Source: Rhodovibrio sodomensis (GTDB taxonomy: Bacteria; Pseudomonadota; Alphaproteobacteria; Kiloniellales; Rhodovibrionaceae). From it: 34,644 nucleotides of DNA. Positions 1 to 9,917 of this stretch are shown piece after piece (the stretch's first letter is position 1; each line of letters begins with the position of its first letter). The notes beneath the pieces were generated by a model, which saw nothing but the letters and a program-made list of their open reading frames with translations, was not told the DNA's origin and ran no database searches. The DNA lies in the NCBI RefSeq assembly GCF_016583645.1, contig NZ_NRRL01000048.1, positions 1 through 34,644 of the forward strand, read 5' to 3'. The position numbers and the translations under genes were made by a program.

Positions 1-542
1 GCCTGCCGGCGCTTTTCCTCTTCCTCGCGGCGCTTGGCCTCTTCCTCGGCCTGGCGACGGCGGCGCTCCTCTTCCTCCTGGCGGCGGCGCTCGCGCTCTT
101 CCTTGTCGCGCTCGGCCTGCTCGAGGGCGCGCAGCCGGGCCTGGCGCTCGCTGTCGGTCAGGGTGCGGCCGGCGCGCTGCTGCTCGCGCTCCAGGGTGCG
201 GGTGGCATTCTCCTTGGGCGTGCCGCCGCGGGATCCCGCCGGCTGCTGGCGCGCCTGGGCGGGCTGCTGGCGCTCGCCCGCCGGGGGCTGCTGGCCGCCG
301 GACGGCTCGAACGCCTTCTCGGCTTCCTGCTGGCCGCTGCCCTGGCGCACCTCGGTCATGCGGCCGCTTTCGCCGCGCTGATAGGTGCGCTTGCGCTTGA
401 CCTCGACCGACACCTGCTTGGACCGGCCGTGGCTGAAGCTCTGCTTCACCTGACCCTGCTCGACCGTCTTGGACAGTTCGAGCTTGCCGGGCTTCTTGAG
501 CTTCAGCTTCTTGTCGTCGCCATCGTCACTGTTCGTCGTCAT
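1..542 (-). CDS. infB: Translation initiation factor IF-2, N-terminal part (inverted fragment)
   Basis: Read on the minus strand from the ATG at 542-540, this encodes the alphaproteobacterial IF-2 N-terminus: a KLKLKKPGKLELSKTVE stretch, then QVKQSFSHGRSKQVSVEVKR, then a long charged Glu/Arg/Gln-rich linker. A GGAG ribosome binding site lies about 5 nt before the ATG, and the ATG overlaps an upstream TGA (539-541). The frame runs off the window at base 1 in the motif KRREEEEKRRQA. The same residues occur on the plus strand from 734 in the matching frame, so 159 codons here plus 753 residues there rebuild a 912-residue IF-2, a normal length for the group. The gene is therefore split by an inversion at the window edge, most simply an assembly fold-back. 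The identity is certain; whether the arrangement is real is doubtful. Confidence 0.85.
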   Translation of the reverse strand, partial: MTTNSDDGDDKKLKLKKPGKLELSKTVEQGQVKQSFSHGRSKQVSVEVKRKRTYQRGESGRMTEVRQGSGQQEAEKAFEPSGGQQPPAGERQQPAQARQQPAGSRGGTPKENATRTLEREQQRAGRTLTDSERQARLRALEQAERDKEERERRRQEEEERRRRQAEEEAKRREEEEKRRQ

Positions 543-731
543 ATCGCTCCGGCGCTCGTCTGGTGAGCTTGTTCGTGGGTGCCGCCGGCCGCATGGGCGC
601 GCCGGCGTGTCGTGTTCCTGTCGGTCGCGGCGTCGGCCGGGCGGTGCCGCTCAGCCGGCGCCCGTGCCGGCTCCGCCGCCGTCGTCCGCGCCACTACGGT
701 CCGCGCCGCCGTCGTTCGCGCCCCCGTCGTT
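543..731 (-). other. Upstream flank of infB, inverted; possible tail of a ylxR-like gene
   Basis: This 189-bp stretch lies just upstream of the minus-strand infB start. In many bacteria that position holds ylxR (DUF448), between nusA and infB. One minus frame (731-651) encodes a 26-residue Asn/Asp/Gly/Ala-rich tail ending in TGA with strong G/C third positions. Another frame stays open to the TGA overlapping the infB ATG. No conserved YlxR motif is visible because the segment is cut at 731/732, where the inverted-repeat copy begins. The ylxR assignment is inferred from position only. Confidence 0.25.
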
Positions 732-798
732 AGCGCCGCCGTCGCCAGGCCGAGGAAGAGGCCAAGCGCCGCGAGGAAGAGGAAAAGCGCCGGCAGGC
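732..798. repeat. Perfect inverted copy of bases 1-67
   Basis: Bases 732-798 are the reverse complement of bases 1-67 (1 pairs with 798, 67 with 732). The match breaks at 731, where T replaces the expected G, and it may extend beyond the left window edge. The repeat lies inside the infB linker-coding region, which also has an 18-bp direct repeat (746-763 and 794-811). The arms flank a 664-bp spacer holding the infB start and its upstream flank. Inverting 1-798 restores one intact infB frame. Confidence 0.9.
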
Positions 799-2995
799 CG
801 AGGAAGAGGCCCGCAAGCAGCTCGAGGCCGAGGAGCAGGAGCGCCGCCGCCAGAAGGAGGCCGAGGAGGCCCCGGCGGCCGGCACGGCCGAGGCGGGCGC
901 GGAAGCCCCCGCCGCCGAGACGCAGCCGGCGGGCGAGCCGGAACCGGCGGCCGAGGCCGGCGCGGAGGAGACCGCCGACGCCAGGGCCAAGCGCAAGGCC
1001 AAGGAAGGCCGCGAGAAGGACGACGCCGCGGCCGAGGAGGCCGGCGGCCGGGTCAAGCGCGCCAAGGGCGGCGAGAAGAAGCCCGCCGCCAAGAAGGGCG
1101 ACGAGCGCCGGCGCGGGCGGCTCACCATCAGCCAGGCGCTGGAGGGCGGCGACGGCAACCGGTCGCGCTCGCAGGCCCAGCTCAAGCGCCAGCGCCAGCG
1201 GCAGAAACAGCAGCAGAGCCAGCAGCCCCCGCAGAAGGTCGTGCGCGAAGTTCAAATCCCCGACGTCATCACCGTGGGCGAACTGGCCAACCGCATGGCC
1301 GAGCGCGGCGGCGACGTGATCAAGCAGCTGATGCAGCTCGGCACCATGGCGACGATCAACCAGTCGATCGATCCCGAGACCGCGGAGCTGATCGTCCAGG
1401 AGTTCGGCCACACGCCCAAGCGCGTCTCCGACGCCGACGTCGAGGACGTGCTGCAGACCGAGGAGGACCGCGCCGAGGACCTCAAGCCGCGGGCGCCGGT
1501 GGTCACGGTCATGGGCCACGTCGACCACGGCAAGACGTCGCTGCTCGACGCGCTGCGCAAGACCGACGTGGTCGCGGGCGAGGCCGGCGGCATCACCCAG
1601 CACATCGGCGCCTACCAGGTCGTTCTGTCCGGCGGCGCCGGGATCACCTTCCTGGACACGCCGGGCCACGCCGCGTTCACGCAGATGCGCTCGCGCGGGG
1701 CGGACGTCACCGACATCGTCGTGCTGGTGGTCGCCGCGGACGACAGCGTGAAGGACCAGACGGTCGAGGCGATCAACCACGCCAAGGCCGCCCAGAAGCC
1801 GATCGTCGTGGCGATCAACAAGTGCGACAAGCCCGAGGCGAACCCCGACAAGGTCCGCCAGGAGCTGCTGAACTACGAGATCGTCACCGAGGACATGGGC
1901 GGCGAAACCCAGGCGATCGAGGTGTCCGCCACCACGCGCGAGGGTCTGGACCAACTGGAGGAGGCGATCCTCCTGCAGGCCGAACTCCTGGAGCTCAAGG
2001 CCAACCCCGACCGCGCCGCCGAGGGCGTGGTTGTCGAGGCCAAGCTGGAAAAGGGCCGCGGCCCGGTCGCCACCCTGCTGGTCCAGCGCGGCACCCTGAA
2101 GAAGGGCGACAACTTCGTCGCCGGCGCCGAGTGGGGCCGCGTGCGCGCCCTGGTCAACGACCGCGGCGAGAACGTCGGCGAGGCCGGCCCGTCGATCCCG
2201 GTCGAGGTGCTGGGCCTGCAGGGTACGCCGCGCGCCGGCGACGAGGTGATCGTCGTCGACAACGAGCAGCGCGCCCGCGAGATCTCGGAGTACCGGCAGG
2301 AGCGCCAGCGCGAGAAGGAGGTTGCCTCCAGCGGCCGCGCGTCGCTCGAGTCGATGCTCAACCAGATCAAGGAAGGTCAGGCGTCCGAACTGCCGGTGGT
2401 GATCAAGGCGGACGTCCAGGGCTCGCTGGAAGCGATCCAGGGCGCGCTCGGCCAGATCGGCAACGAGGAGGTTCAGCCGAACATCCTGCACGCCGGCGTG
2501 GGCGGCATTAACGAAAGCGACATCACCCTCGCCGGCGCGTCCGGCGCGGTCGTGATCGCCTTCAACGTGCGCGCCAACGGCAAGGCCCGCGAGATGGCCA
2601 AGCAGGACGGCGTGAACATCCGCTACTACTCGGTGATCTACAACCTGATCGACGACGTGAAGCAGGCCCTGCAGGGCATGCTCTCGCCGGAAGCGCGCGA
2701 GGAGTTCATCGGCTACGCCGAAATCCGGCAGGTCTTCAGCGTCACCAAGGTCGGCAAGGTCGCCGGCTGCCGGATCACCGAGGGCGTGGTCAAGCGCGGG
2801 GCGGGCGTACGCCTGCTGCGCGACAACAAGGTGATCTACGAGGGCAGCCTGAAGACCCTGAAGCGCTTCAAGGACGAGGTGCGCGAGGTCAAGGACGGCT
2901 ACGAGTGCGGCATCTCCCTGGAGAACTGGGAAGACATCCAGGAAGGCGACGTGCTCGAGTGCTACGAGGTCCGGGAGATCCAGCGGACGCTGTAA
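734..2995 (+). CDS. infB: Translation initiation factor IF-2, main part (5' end displaced)
   Basis: GTPase that delivers fMet-tRNA to the 30S subunit and promotes subunit joining. The frame opens right after a TAG at 731-733. It encodes the rest of the charged linker, the IF2_N region (near 1240-1400), then the G domain with G1 GHVDHGKT (1514-1537), G3 DTPGH (1655-1669) and G4 NKCD (1817-1828). Domains II to IV follow, ending in the conserved C-terminal beta barrel at a TAA. There is no good start at the 5' edge; a GTG at 1241 would discard the linker. The true N-terminus is on the minus strand at 542-66. It is followed by rbfA and truB, the conserved operon order. Identity is certain; the 5' boundary is set by the inverted repeat. 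Confidence 0.95.
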   Translation, partial: RRRRQAEEEAKRREEEEKRRQAEEEARKQLEAEEQERRRQKEAEEAPAAGTAEAGAEAPAAETQPAGEPEPAAEAGAEETADARAKRKAKEGREKDDAAAEEAGGRVKRAKGGEKKPAAKKGDERRRGRLTISQALEGGDGNRSRSQAQLKRQRQRQKQQQSQQPPQKVVREVQIPDVITVGELANRMAERGGDVIKQLMQLGTMATINQSIDPETAELIVQEFGHTPKRVSDADVEDVLQTEEDRAEDLKPRAPVVTVMGHVDHGKTSLLDALRKTDVVAGEAGGITQHIGAYQVVLSGGAGITFLDTPGHAAFTQMRSRGADVTDIVVLVVAADDSVKDQTVEAINHAKAAQKPIVVAINKCDKPEANPDKVRQELLNYEIVTEDMGGETQAIEVSATTREGLDQLEEAILLQAELLELKANPDRAAEGVVVEAKLEKGRGPVATLLVQRGTLKKGDNFVAGAEWGRVRALVNDRGENVGEAGPSIPVEVLGLQGTPRAGDEVIVVDNEQRAREISEYRQERQREKEVASSGRASLESMLNQIKEGQASELPVVIKADVQGSLEAIQGALGQIGNEEVQPNILHAGVGGINESDITLAGASGAVVIAFNVRANGKAREMAKQDGVNIRYYSVIYNLIDDVKQALQGMLSPEAREEFIGYAEIRQVFSVTKVGKVAGCRITEGVVKRGAGVRLLRDNKVIYEGSLKTLKRFKDEVREVKDGYECGISLENWEDIQEGDVLECYEVREIQRTL

Positions 2996-3155
2996 CGCCC
3001 CCGGCGACCGCCCAGGACCGCCGCGCAGCGCCGCCGGCCGGGCGCTTCCGAAACCACCGCCGATGCATCACCGGCCGGCACCGGCTCCCGCGGACGCCCG
3101 CGGGCGGTGCCGGTCGCGTCGGCGTCTCAGCAACCCAGCAACGCGACGGCTTTCC

Positions 3156-3647
3156 ATGGCACGCCGACGGGCGAAGGCCCCCAGCCAACGTCAGCTCCGG
3201 GTGGGCGAGCAGCTGCGCCACACGCTCTCGCAGATCCTGGCGCGCGGCGACCTCCGCGATCCCGAGCTCGCCGAGGCGAACGTGACCGTGACGGAAGTCC
3301 GGGTCAGCCCGGACATGAAGGCGGCGACCGCCTACGTCCTGCCGTTCGCCGACGGCACGCCGGAAGATCTGGCCGCCGCGCTCAACCGGGCGGCCGGCTA
3401 TTTCCGCGGCCAGCTGGGCCGGGAGATCGACATCAAGTACACCCCGGAACTGCGCTTCGCCCCGGACCGCTCGTTCGACGAGGCCGCGCGGGTCGACGCG
3501 CTGCTGCGCAAGCCGCGGGTGCGCCAGGACCTGGCGGGCGATCCGGACGCGCCGGGTGGGCCGGTCGACAGCGACGACGCCCCGCAAGCCGCGGACGCGG
3601 CGGCCGACCCGGCCGACACGCCGGGCGAGACCGGCCGCGGCGGTTGA
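3156..3647 (+). CDS. rbfA: Ribosome-binding factor A
   Basis: RbfA binds immature 30S subunits and helps 16S rRNA 5'-end maturation, notably in the cold. The 163-residue product starts MARRRAKAPSQRQLRVGEQL, followed by the KH-like core with VTVTEVRVSPDMKAATAYV and a helix containing the FRGQLGREI segment. It ends in an acidic, alanine-rich tail typical of alphaproteobacterial RbfA. The ATG at 3156 was chosen because the family N-terminus starts there; the frame is open further upstream but that extension is Arg/Pro-rich and unlike RbfA. It lies 160 bp after infB and 52 bp before truB, and is likely co-transcribed with both. No strong ribosome binding site is visible. Confidence 0.93.
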   Translation: MARRRAKAPSQRQLRVGEQLRHTLSQILARGDLRDPELAEANVTVTEVRVSPDMKAATAYVLPFADGTPEDLAAALNRAAGYFRGQLGREIDIKYTPELRFAPDRSFDEAARVDALLRKPRVRQDLAGDPDAPGGPVDSDDAPQAADAAADPADTPGETGRGG

Positions 3648-3699
3648 CCGCCTTGCGCCAGCCCCGCAACGACAAGACACCCGAACGAACGCGGACGAG

Positions 3700-4632
3700 A
3701 TGAGCGACAAGCGCAAGGCGAAGGGCAACCGGATCGACGGCTGGCTGGCGCTCGACAAGCCGGTCGGCCTGACCAGCACGCAGGCGCTGAACCGGGTCAA
3801 GAAGGTGCTGCATCCCAGGAAGGTCGGCCACGGCGGCACCCTGGACCCGCTGGCCAGCGGCCTATTGCCGATCGCCATGGGCGAGGCGACCAAGACGGTC
3901 GCCTACACCATGGAAGGCACCAAGACCTACCGCTTCACCGTCCGCTGGGGCCAGGCGACCGATACCGACGACGCCGACGGCACGGTGATCCAGGCGAGCG
4001 ACGCGCGTCCCGACGCGCCGGCGATCCGCGCGGCGCTGCCGGCGTTCACCGGCATGATCGAGCAGGTTCCGCCGGCCTACTCCGCGATCAAGGTCGACGG
4101 GCAGCGCGCCTACGACATCGCGCGCGACGGCGGCCAGCCGGAACTCGCCGCGCGCGCCGCGCGGATCGACAGCCTGACCCTGGAACGGGTCGACGACCCG
4201 GACCACGCGAGCCTGACCTGCACCTGCGGCAAGGGCACCTATATCCGGGCGCTGGCGCGCGATCTCGCGCGCGCGCTCGGCACCTTCGGCCACCTGTCGG
4301 CGTTGCGCCGAACCCGGGTGGGCGGCTTCCGGGAAGATCACATGATTTCCCTGGAATCGCTGGAGGCGTTGGGGCATAGTCCCGGGGCCTTCGAGTACCT
4401 CCTGCCGATCGAGACCGCGCTGGACGACATCCCGGCGTTTGTCTTGTCGGAGACCGAGGCGAACCGTCTGCGCAGCGGCCAAAGCGTGTCGCTGCTTCAG
4501 CGGTCCCATCTCGAACGCCTGCGCGATCTGGATAACGGCGACGTCGTGTTGACCAAGACCGGCGATCGCCCGGTCGCGCTGGCCCGTTTCGAGACCGGCG
4601 AGCTCCGCCCGGTGCGCGTACTCAACCTCTAA
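3700..4632 (+). CDS. truB: tRNA pseudouridine(55) synthase
   Basis: Isomerises U55 in the T-loop of tRNAs to pseudouridine. The 310-residue protein has the TruB signature GHGGTLDPLASGLL, with catalytic Asp at residue 49, then the TKTYRF strand, the PPAYSAIKVDGQRAYDIAR motif and the GTYIRALARDLA motif. A C-terminal segment with PVRVLNL closes the protein. The ATG at 3700 gives the family-typical start (MSDKRKAKGNRIDGWLALDK); the open frame upstream overlaps rbfA in another frame and is not needed. The placement between rbfA and rpsO is the standard order in Proteobacteria. Confidence 0.96.
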   Translation: MSDKRKAKGNRIDGWLALDKPVGLTSTQALNRVKKVLHPRKVGHGGTLDPLASGLLPIAMGEATKTVAYTMEGTKTYRFTVRWGQATDTDDADGTVIQASDARPDAPAIRAALPAFTGMIEQVPPAYSAIKVDGQRAYDIARDGGQPELAARAARIDSLTLERVDDPDHASLTCTCGKGTYIRALARDLARALGTFGHLSALRRTRVGGFREDHMISLESLEALGHSPGAFEYLLPIETALDDIPAFVLSETEANRLRSGQSVSLLQRSHLERLRDLDNGDVVLTKTGDRPVALARFETGELRPVRVLNL

Positions 4633-4724
4633 ATGCCGGTGCAGCAGACGGCTCTGGCGGATCGCCGCGAGCGGCCGCCCCGGTAGATGAAAACAACCGA
4701 ACGCCAAGAGGACGACCGTTTACG

Positions 4725-4994
4725 ATGTCGATCACGACCGAGCGCAAGCAGGAGCTTGTGAAGGAATACGGTGCCAACGACAACGACACCGGCTCGCCGG
4801 AGGTTCAGATCGCGATCCTGACGGAGCGGATCGGGAACCTGACCGAGCACATGAAGGACCACAAGAAGGACTTCCACTCCCGCCGCGGCCTGCTGATCAT
4901 GGTGGGCCAGCGCCGGCGGCTGCTGGATTACCTGAAGCGCAAGGACAAGTCGCGCTACGACAAGACCATCCAGTCGCTGGGCCTGCGCCGCTAG
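4725..4994 (+). CDS. rpsO: 30S ribosomal protein S15
   Basis: Primary 16S rRNA-binding protein of the 30S platform. The length, 89 residues, is exactly that of the family. Visible motifs are NDNDTGSPEVQIAILTERI, LTEHMKDHKKDFHSRRGL and RRRLLDYLKRKD, ending in LGLRR. An AGAGG-type ribosome binding site sits upstream of the ATG. The gene lies 92 bp after truB and 330 bp before pnp, the usual truB-rpsO-pnp order. The 92-bp leader could hold an S15-binding autoregulatory structure, as in other bacteria, but none could be assigned. Confidence 0.97.
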   Translation: MSITTERKQELVKEYGANDNDTGSPEVQIAILTERIGNLTEHMKDHKKDFHSRRGLLIMVGQRRRLLDYLKRKDKSRYDKTIQSLGLRR

Positions 4995-5324
4995 GCGGCG
5001 CCCGCCTCAGGCGACCATGGCCTGCGCCCGCCCCCAGTACGGTATCGAGACGTCCTTCCGCCCGGCCGCGTGCCGGGCGGTGCGCATGGGCCCAGCCCGG
5101 GCGTGCGATCGCCTGTGTGCGGGGCGGGGCGTGGTATGGCATTGTCCCCACCGCCTTGAAGACGGAGCCTGCGCGATGCCGGCCGGCGCGCGGGCTTCGA
5201 TAGAGCCGGGCCGACGTAAGCGGCGCGCGCGCTTGGGAGCCACCCTGCGGGCTGTCGCGCCGTTTGCGCGGGTCCGGCTGTCGCCACCGGCCGGCCAACC
5301 GGATTGAAGGAATCGAGAGAGAAT
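4995..5324 (+). other. rpsO-pnp intergenic region with strong hairpin
   Basis: 330 bp without a convincing gene; the one open frame here (about 96 codons) has no family motif. A perfect 9-bp GC stem with a 5-nt loop lies at 5058-5066/5072-5080 and is not followed by a T-run, so it is not a classic terminator. A smaller GGCGG/CCGCC stem directly follows the rpsO stop. In enterobacteria the rpsO-pnp spacer carries an RNase III-processed leader hairpin for pnp autoregulation; this hairpin could be an analogue, by inference from position only. No clear promoter was identified. Confidence 0.4.
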
Positions 5325-7445
5325 ATGTTCGACGTACACCGCAAGGAAATCGACTGGGGCGGCCGCCCGCTGGTCCTCGAGACCGGCCGCGTCGCCCGCC
5401 AGGCCGACGGCGCCGTGATGGCGCGCTACGGCGACACGGTGGTGCTGTGCACGGCCGTCGGCGACAAGACGCCGAAGCCGCACCTGCCGTTCTTCCCGCT
5501 GACCGTGAACTACCAGGAGAAGACGGCGGCCGCGGGCAAGATCCCGGGCGGCTTCTTCAAGCGCGAGGGCCGGCCGACCGAGAAGGAGACCCTGACCTCC
5601 CGGCTGATCGACCGGCCGATCCGTCCGCTGTTCGCCAAGAACTTCAAGAACGAGACGCAGGTCATCTGCACCGTCCTCAGCCACGACCTGGAGAACGATC
5701 CGGACATCGTGGCGATGGTCGGCGCCTCGGCCGCGCTGACGCTGTCGGGCATGCCGTTCATGGGCCCGATCGGCGCCTGCCGGGTCGGCTACAAGGACGG
5801 CGAGTACGTCCTGAACCCGACCCAACAGGACCTGCCCAGCGGCGCGCTCGACCTCGTGGTCGCGGGCACCCAGGAAGGCGTGATGATGGTCGAGTCGGAG
5901 GCCAAGGAGCTGTCCGAAGAGACCATGCTGGGCGCCGTCAACTTCGGCCAGGAGCAGTACCAGAAGGTGATCAACGCGATCATCGAGCTGGCCGAGGAGT
6001 GCGCCAACGAGCCCTGGGACCTGCCGGCGGATCCGGAAGAGAAGAAGACCGTCCACGCCAAGCTCAAGGAGCAGTTCGCCGGCAAGCTGCGCGAGGCCTA
6101 TCAGGTCGTCGACAAGAAGCAGCGCCAGGAGGCCCTGGAGGCGATCCGCACCGAGGCGCTGGAAGCGGTCGGCGAGGACAACGAGGTCGAGTACGCGATC
6201 GCGCCGTCGGTGATCAAGGACCTGGAGCGCGACATCGTCCGCGGCTCGATCATCGAGACCGGCAACCGGATCGACGGCCGCCGGGTCGAGGGCGTCCGCC
6301 CGATCCTCTCCGAGGTCGGCGTGTTGCCGCGCACCCACGGCTCCGCGCTGTTCACCCGCGGCGAGACCCAGGCGATGGTGACCACCACGCTGGGCACCGG
6401 CCAGGACGAGCAGATCGTGGACGCGCTGGAGGGCGAGTACCGCCAGGCGTTCATGCTGCACTACAACTTCCCGCCGTATTCGGTGGGCGAGACCGGCCGC
6501 ATGCTCTCCCCCGGCCGGCGCGAGATCGGCCACGGCAAGCTGGCCTGGCGCGCGCTCAATCCGGTGATGCCGACCAAGGAGGACTTCCCCTACACCGTGC
6601 GGGTGCTCTCCGAGATCACCGAGAGTAACGGCTCGTCGTCGATGGCGACCGTCTGCGGCGCCTCGCTGTCGATGATGGACGCGGGCGTGCCGCTGCCCCG
6701 GCCGGTCGCCGGCATCGCCATGGGTCTGATCAAGGAAGGCGACGACTACGCCGTCCTGTCCGACATCATGGGCGACGAGGACCATCTGGGCGACATGGAC
6801 TTCAAGGTCGCCGGCACCGAGACCGGCGTCACCTCGCTGCAGATGGACATCAAGATCACCAGCGTGACGCCGCAGATCATGCAGATCGCGCTGGATCAGG
6901 CCCGCGACGGCCGCCTGCACATCCTGAACGAGATGCAGAAGGCGCTGACCACCGCCCGCGAGGGCGTGTCCGACCGGGCCCCGCAGATCACCGTGATCCA
7001 GGTGCCCAAGGACAAGATCCGCGACATCATCGGCACCGGCGGCAAGGTGATCCGCGAGATCTGCGAGGAGACCGGAGCCAAGGTCGACATCGAGGACGAC
7101 GGCACCGTCAAGGTCGCCGCCGTCAACGCCGACGCGGCCAACGCGGCGATCAACTGGATCAAGGGTATCGTCGCCGAGCCGGAGCCGGGCCAGATCTACG
7201 ACGGCAAGGTCGTGAAGGTGGTCGACTTCGGCGCCTTCGTGAACTTCCTGGGCCAGAAGGACGGCCTGGTGCACATCTCCGAACTGTCCGACCAGCGCGT
7301 CGGCAAGGTGACCGACGTCGTCAACGAAGGCGACATGGTCAAGGTGAAGTGCGTGTCGTTCGACGACCGCGGCCGGGTCAAGCTGTCGATGCGCCAGGTC
7401 GACCAGACCACCGGCGAGGACCTGAGCGAAAAGGTCGCGAGTTAA
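5325..7445 (+). CDS. pnp: Polyribonucleotide nucleotidyltransferase (PNPase)
   Basis: Phosphorolytic 3'-5' exoribonuclease and degradosome component. The 706-residue protein has two RNase PH-like domains: the first contains FFKREGRPTEKE, and the second contains TRGETQAMVTTTLGT and SNGSSSMATVCGASLSMMDAG. A KH domain follows with the GTGGKVIREI loop, then a C-terminal S1 domain (GQIYDGKVVKVVDFGAFV). The ATG at 5325 follows a purine-rich AAGGAATCGAGAGAG ribosome binding site and gives the canonical MFDVHRKEIDWGG start. The gene ends before a strong terminator (7478-7508), closing the operon. All expected domains are present and nothing is missing. Confidence 0.97.
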   Translation: MFDVHRKEIDWGGRPLVLETGRVARQADGAVMARYGDTVVLCTAVGDKTPKPHLPFFPLTVNYQEKTAAAGKIPGGFFKREGRPTEKETLTSRLIDRPIRPLFAKNFKNETQVICTVLSHDLENDPDIVAMVGASAALTLSGMPFMGPIGACRVGYKDGEYVLNPTQQDLPSGALDLVVAGTQEGVMMVESEAKELSEETMLGAVNFGQEQYQKVINAIIELAEECANEPWDLPADPEEKKTVHAKLKEQFAGKLREAYQVVDKKQRQEALEAIRTEALEAVGEDNEVEYAIAPSVIKDLERDIVRGSIIETGNRIDGRRVEGVRPILSEVGVLPRTHGSALFTRGETQAMVTTTLGTGQDEQIVDALEGEYRQAFMLHYNFPPYSVGETGRMLSPGRREIGHGKLAWRALNPVMPTKEDFPYTVRVLSEITESNGSSSMATVCGASLSMMDAGVPLPRPVAGIAMGLIKEGDDYAVLSDIMGDEDHLGDMDFKVAGTETGVTSLQMDIKITSVTPQIMQIALDQARDGRLHILNEMQKALTTAREGVSDRAPQITVIQVPKDKIRDIIGTGGKVIREICEETGAKVDIEDDGTVKVAAVNADAANAAINWIKGIVAEPEPGQIYDGKVVKVVDFGAFVNFLGQKDGLVHISELSDQRVGKVTDVVNEGDMVKVKCVSFDDRGRVKLSMRQVDQTTGEDLSEKVAS

Positions 7446-7477
7446 GCTTTCGCGGCGTTCAGCTTGAGGCTGATTGA

Positions 7478-7508
7478 GGGCGGCATCCCCCGGGGTGCCG
7501 CCCTTTTT
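7478..7508 (+). terminator. Rho-independent terminator after pnp
   Basis: The stem GGGCGGCA/TGCCGCCC is extended internally by CCCC/GGGG with one bulged T, and is followed directly by TTTTT (7504-7508). It lies 33 bp past the pnp stop and marks the end of the infB-pnp transcription unit. Confidence 0.92.
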
Positions 7509-7555
7509 CGTGCGTGGCCGCGGGTGGTGTGCCGAACGCAGGAAGCGGATAGGAG

Positions 7556-7823
7556 TCACCACAGCGGACACGAAGGACACGGAGCCCGAGGTTTTCGGGC
7601 CACCCACGGCGCCCAACTGGTCCCCCTCCTCCACCTGGGAGGAGGGGCTAGGGGAGGAGGGACCCCGAGCATATGCCGCGGGCCACCTCCTCTCCCTGGC
7701 CCTCTCTCCTCCCATGGGAGGAGAGGGGATAAGCGAAAGCACCCACACGGGAAAGAGCCCGCGGCGCCGGCACCGCCGTGCCGCGCGCCTCGGGCTCCGT
7801 GTCCTTTGTGCCCTCTGTGGTGA
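7556..7823. repeat. Intergenic palindromic repeat element (REP/MITE-like)
   Basis: Imperfect 36-bp terminal inverted repeats (7556-7591 and 7788-7823) share TCACCACAG and GGACACGGAGCCCGAGG, differing at a few bases. Between them are two purine/pyrimidine hairpins: CCCCTCCTCC/GGAGGAGGGG (7623-7632/7638-7647) and a perfect 22-bp palindrome (7704-7725). There is no transposase or coding pattern. Repeats with an ACCACAG...GGACACGGAG core and CCTCTCC-type hairpins are common between genes in many bacterial genomes. It sits between pnp and the convergent aacS. Function is unknown; it could be a non-autonomous mobile element or a transcript-end structure. Confidence 0.7.
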
Positions 7824-7871
7824 ACCGCTTAAGCGTCGCCGCCAGCCGCCACGGCGTTGGCGGGGAGCTAG

Positions 7872-9857
<1,986 letters not shown>

Positions 9858-9917
9858 GGCGGACCTCTCTCTCCTCTACCGGTTAGCCGGTGCGGGCGCG
9901 TGGCTGGGCGCCGCGGT

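Noticed and set aside
539..2511. Very long open frames on both strands across infB (650-680 residues)
   Set aside because: They are GC-bias shadows: Arg/Gly/Pro-rich on plus and Leu/Asp-rich on minus with no family motif, while the IF-2 frame has all GTPase motifs.
5017..5307. 96-residue open frame between rpsO and pnp
   Set aside because: No ribosome binding site, no motif, and it covers the strong hairpin; better seen as leader sequence.
5007..7748. 913-residue minus-strand open frame over pnp
   Set aside because: Antisense shadow of pnp, made of His/Leu/Asp/Val repeats; it runs through the pnp terminator and the repeat element.
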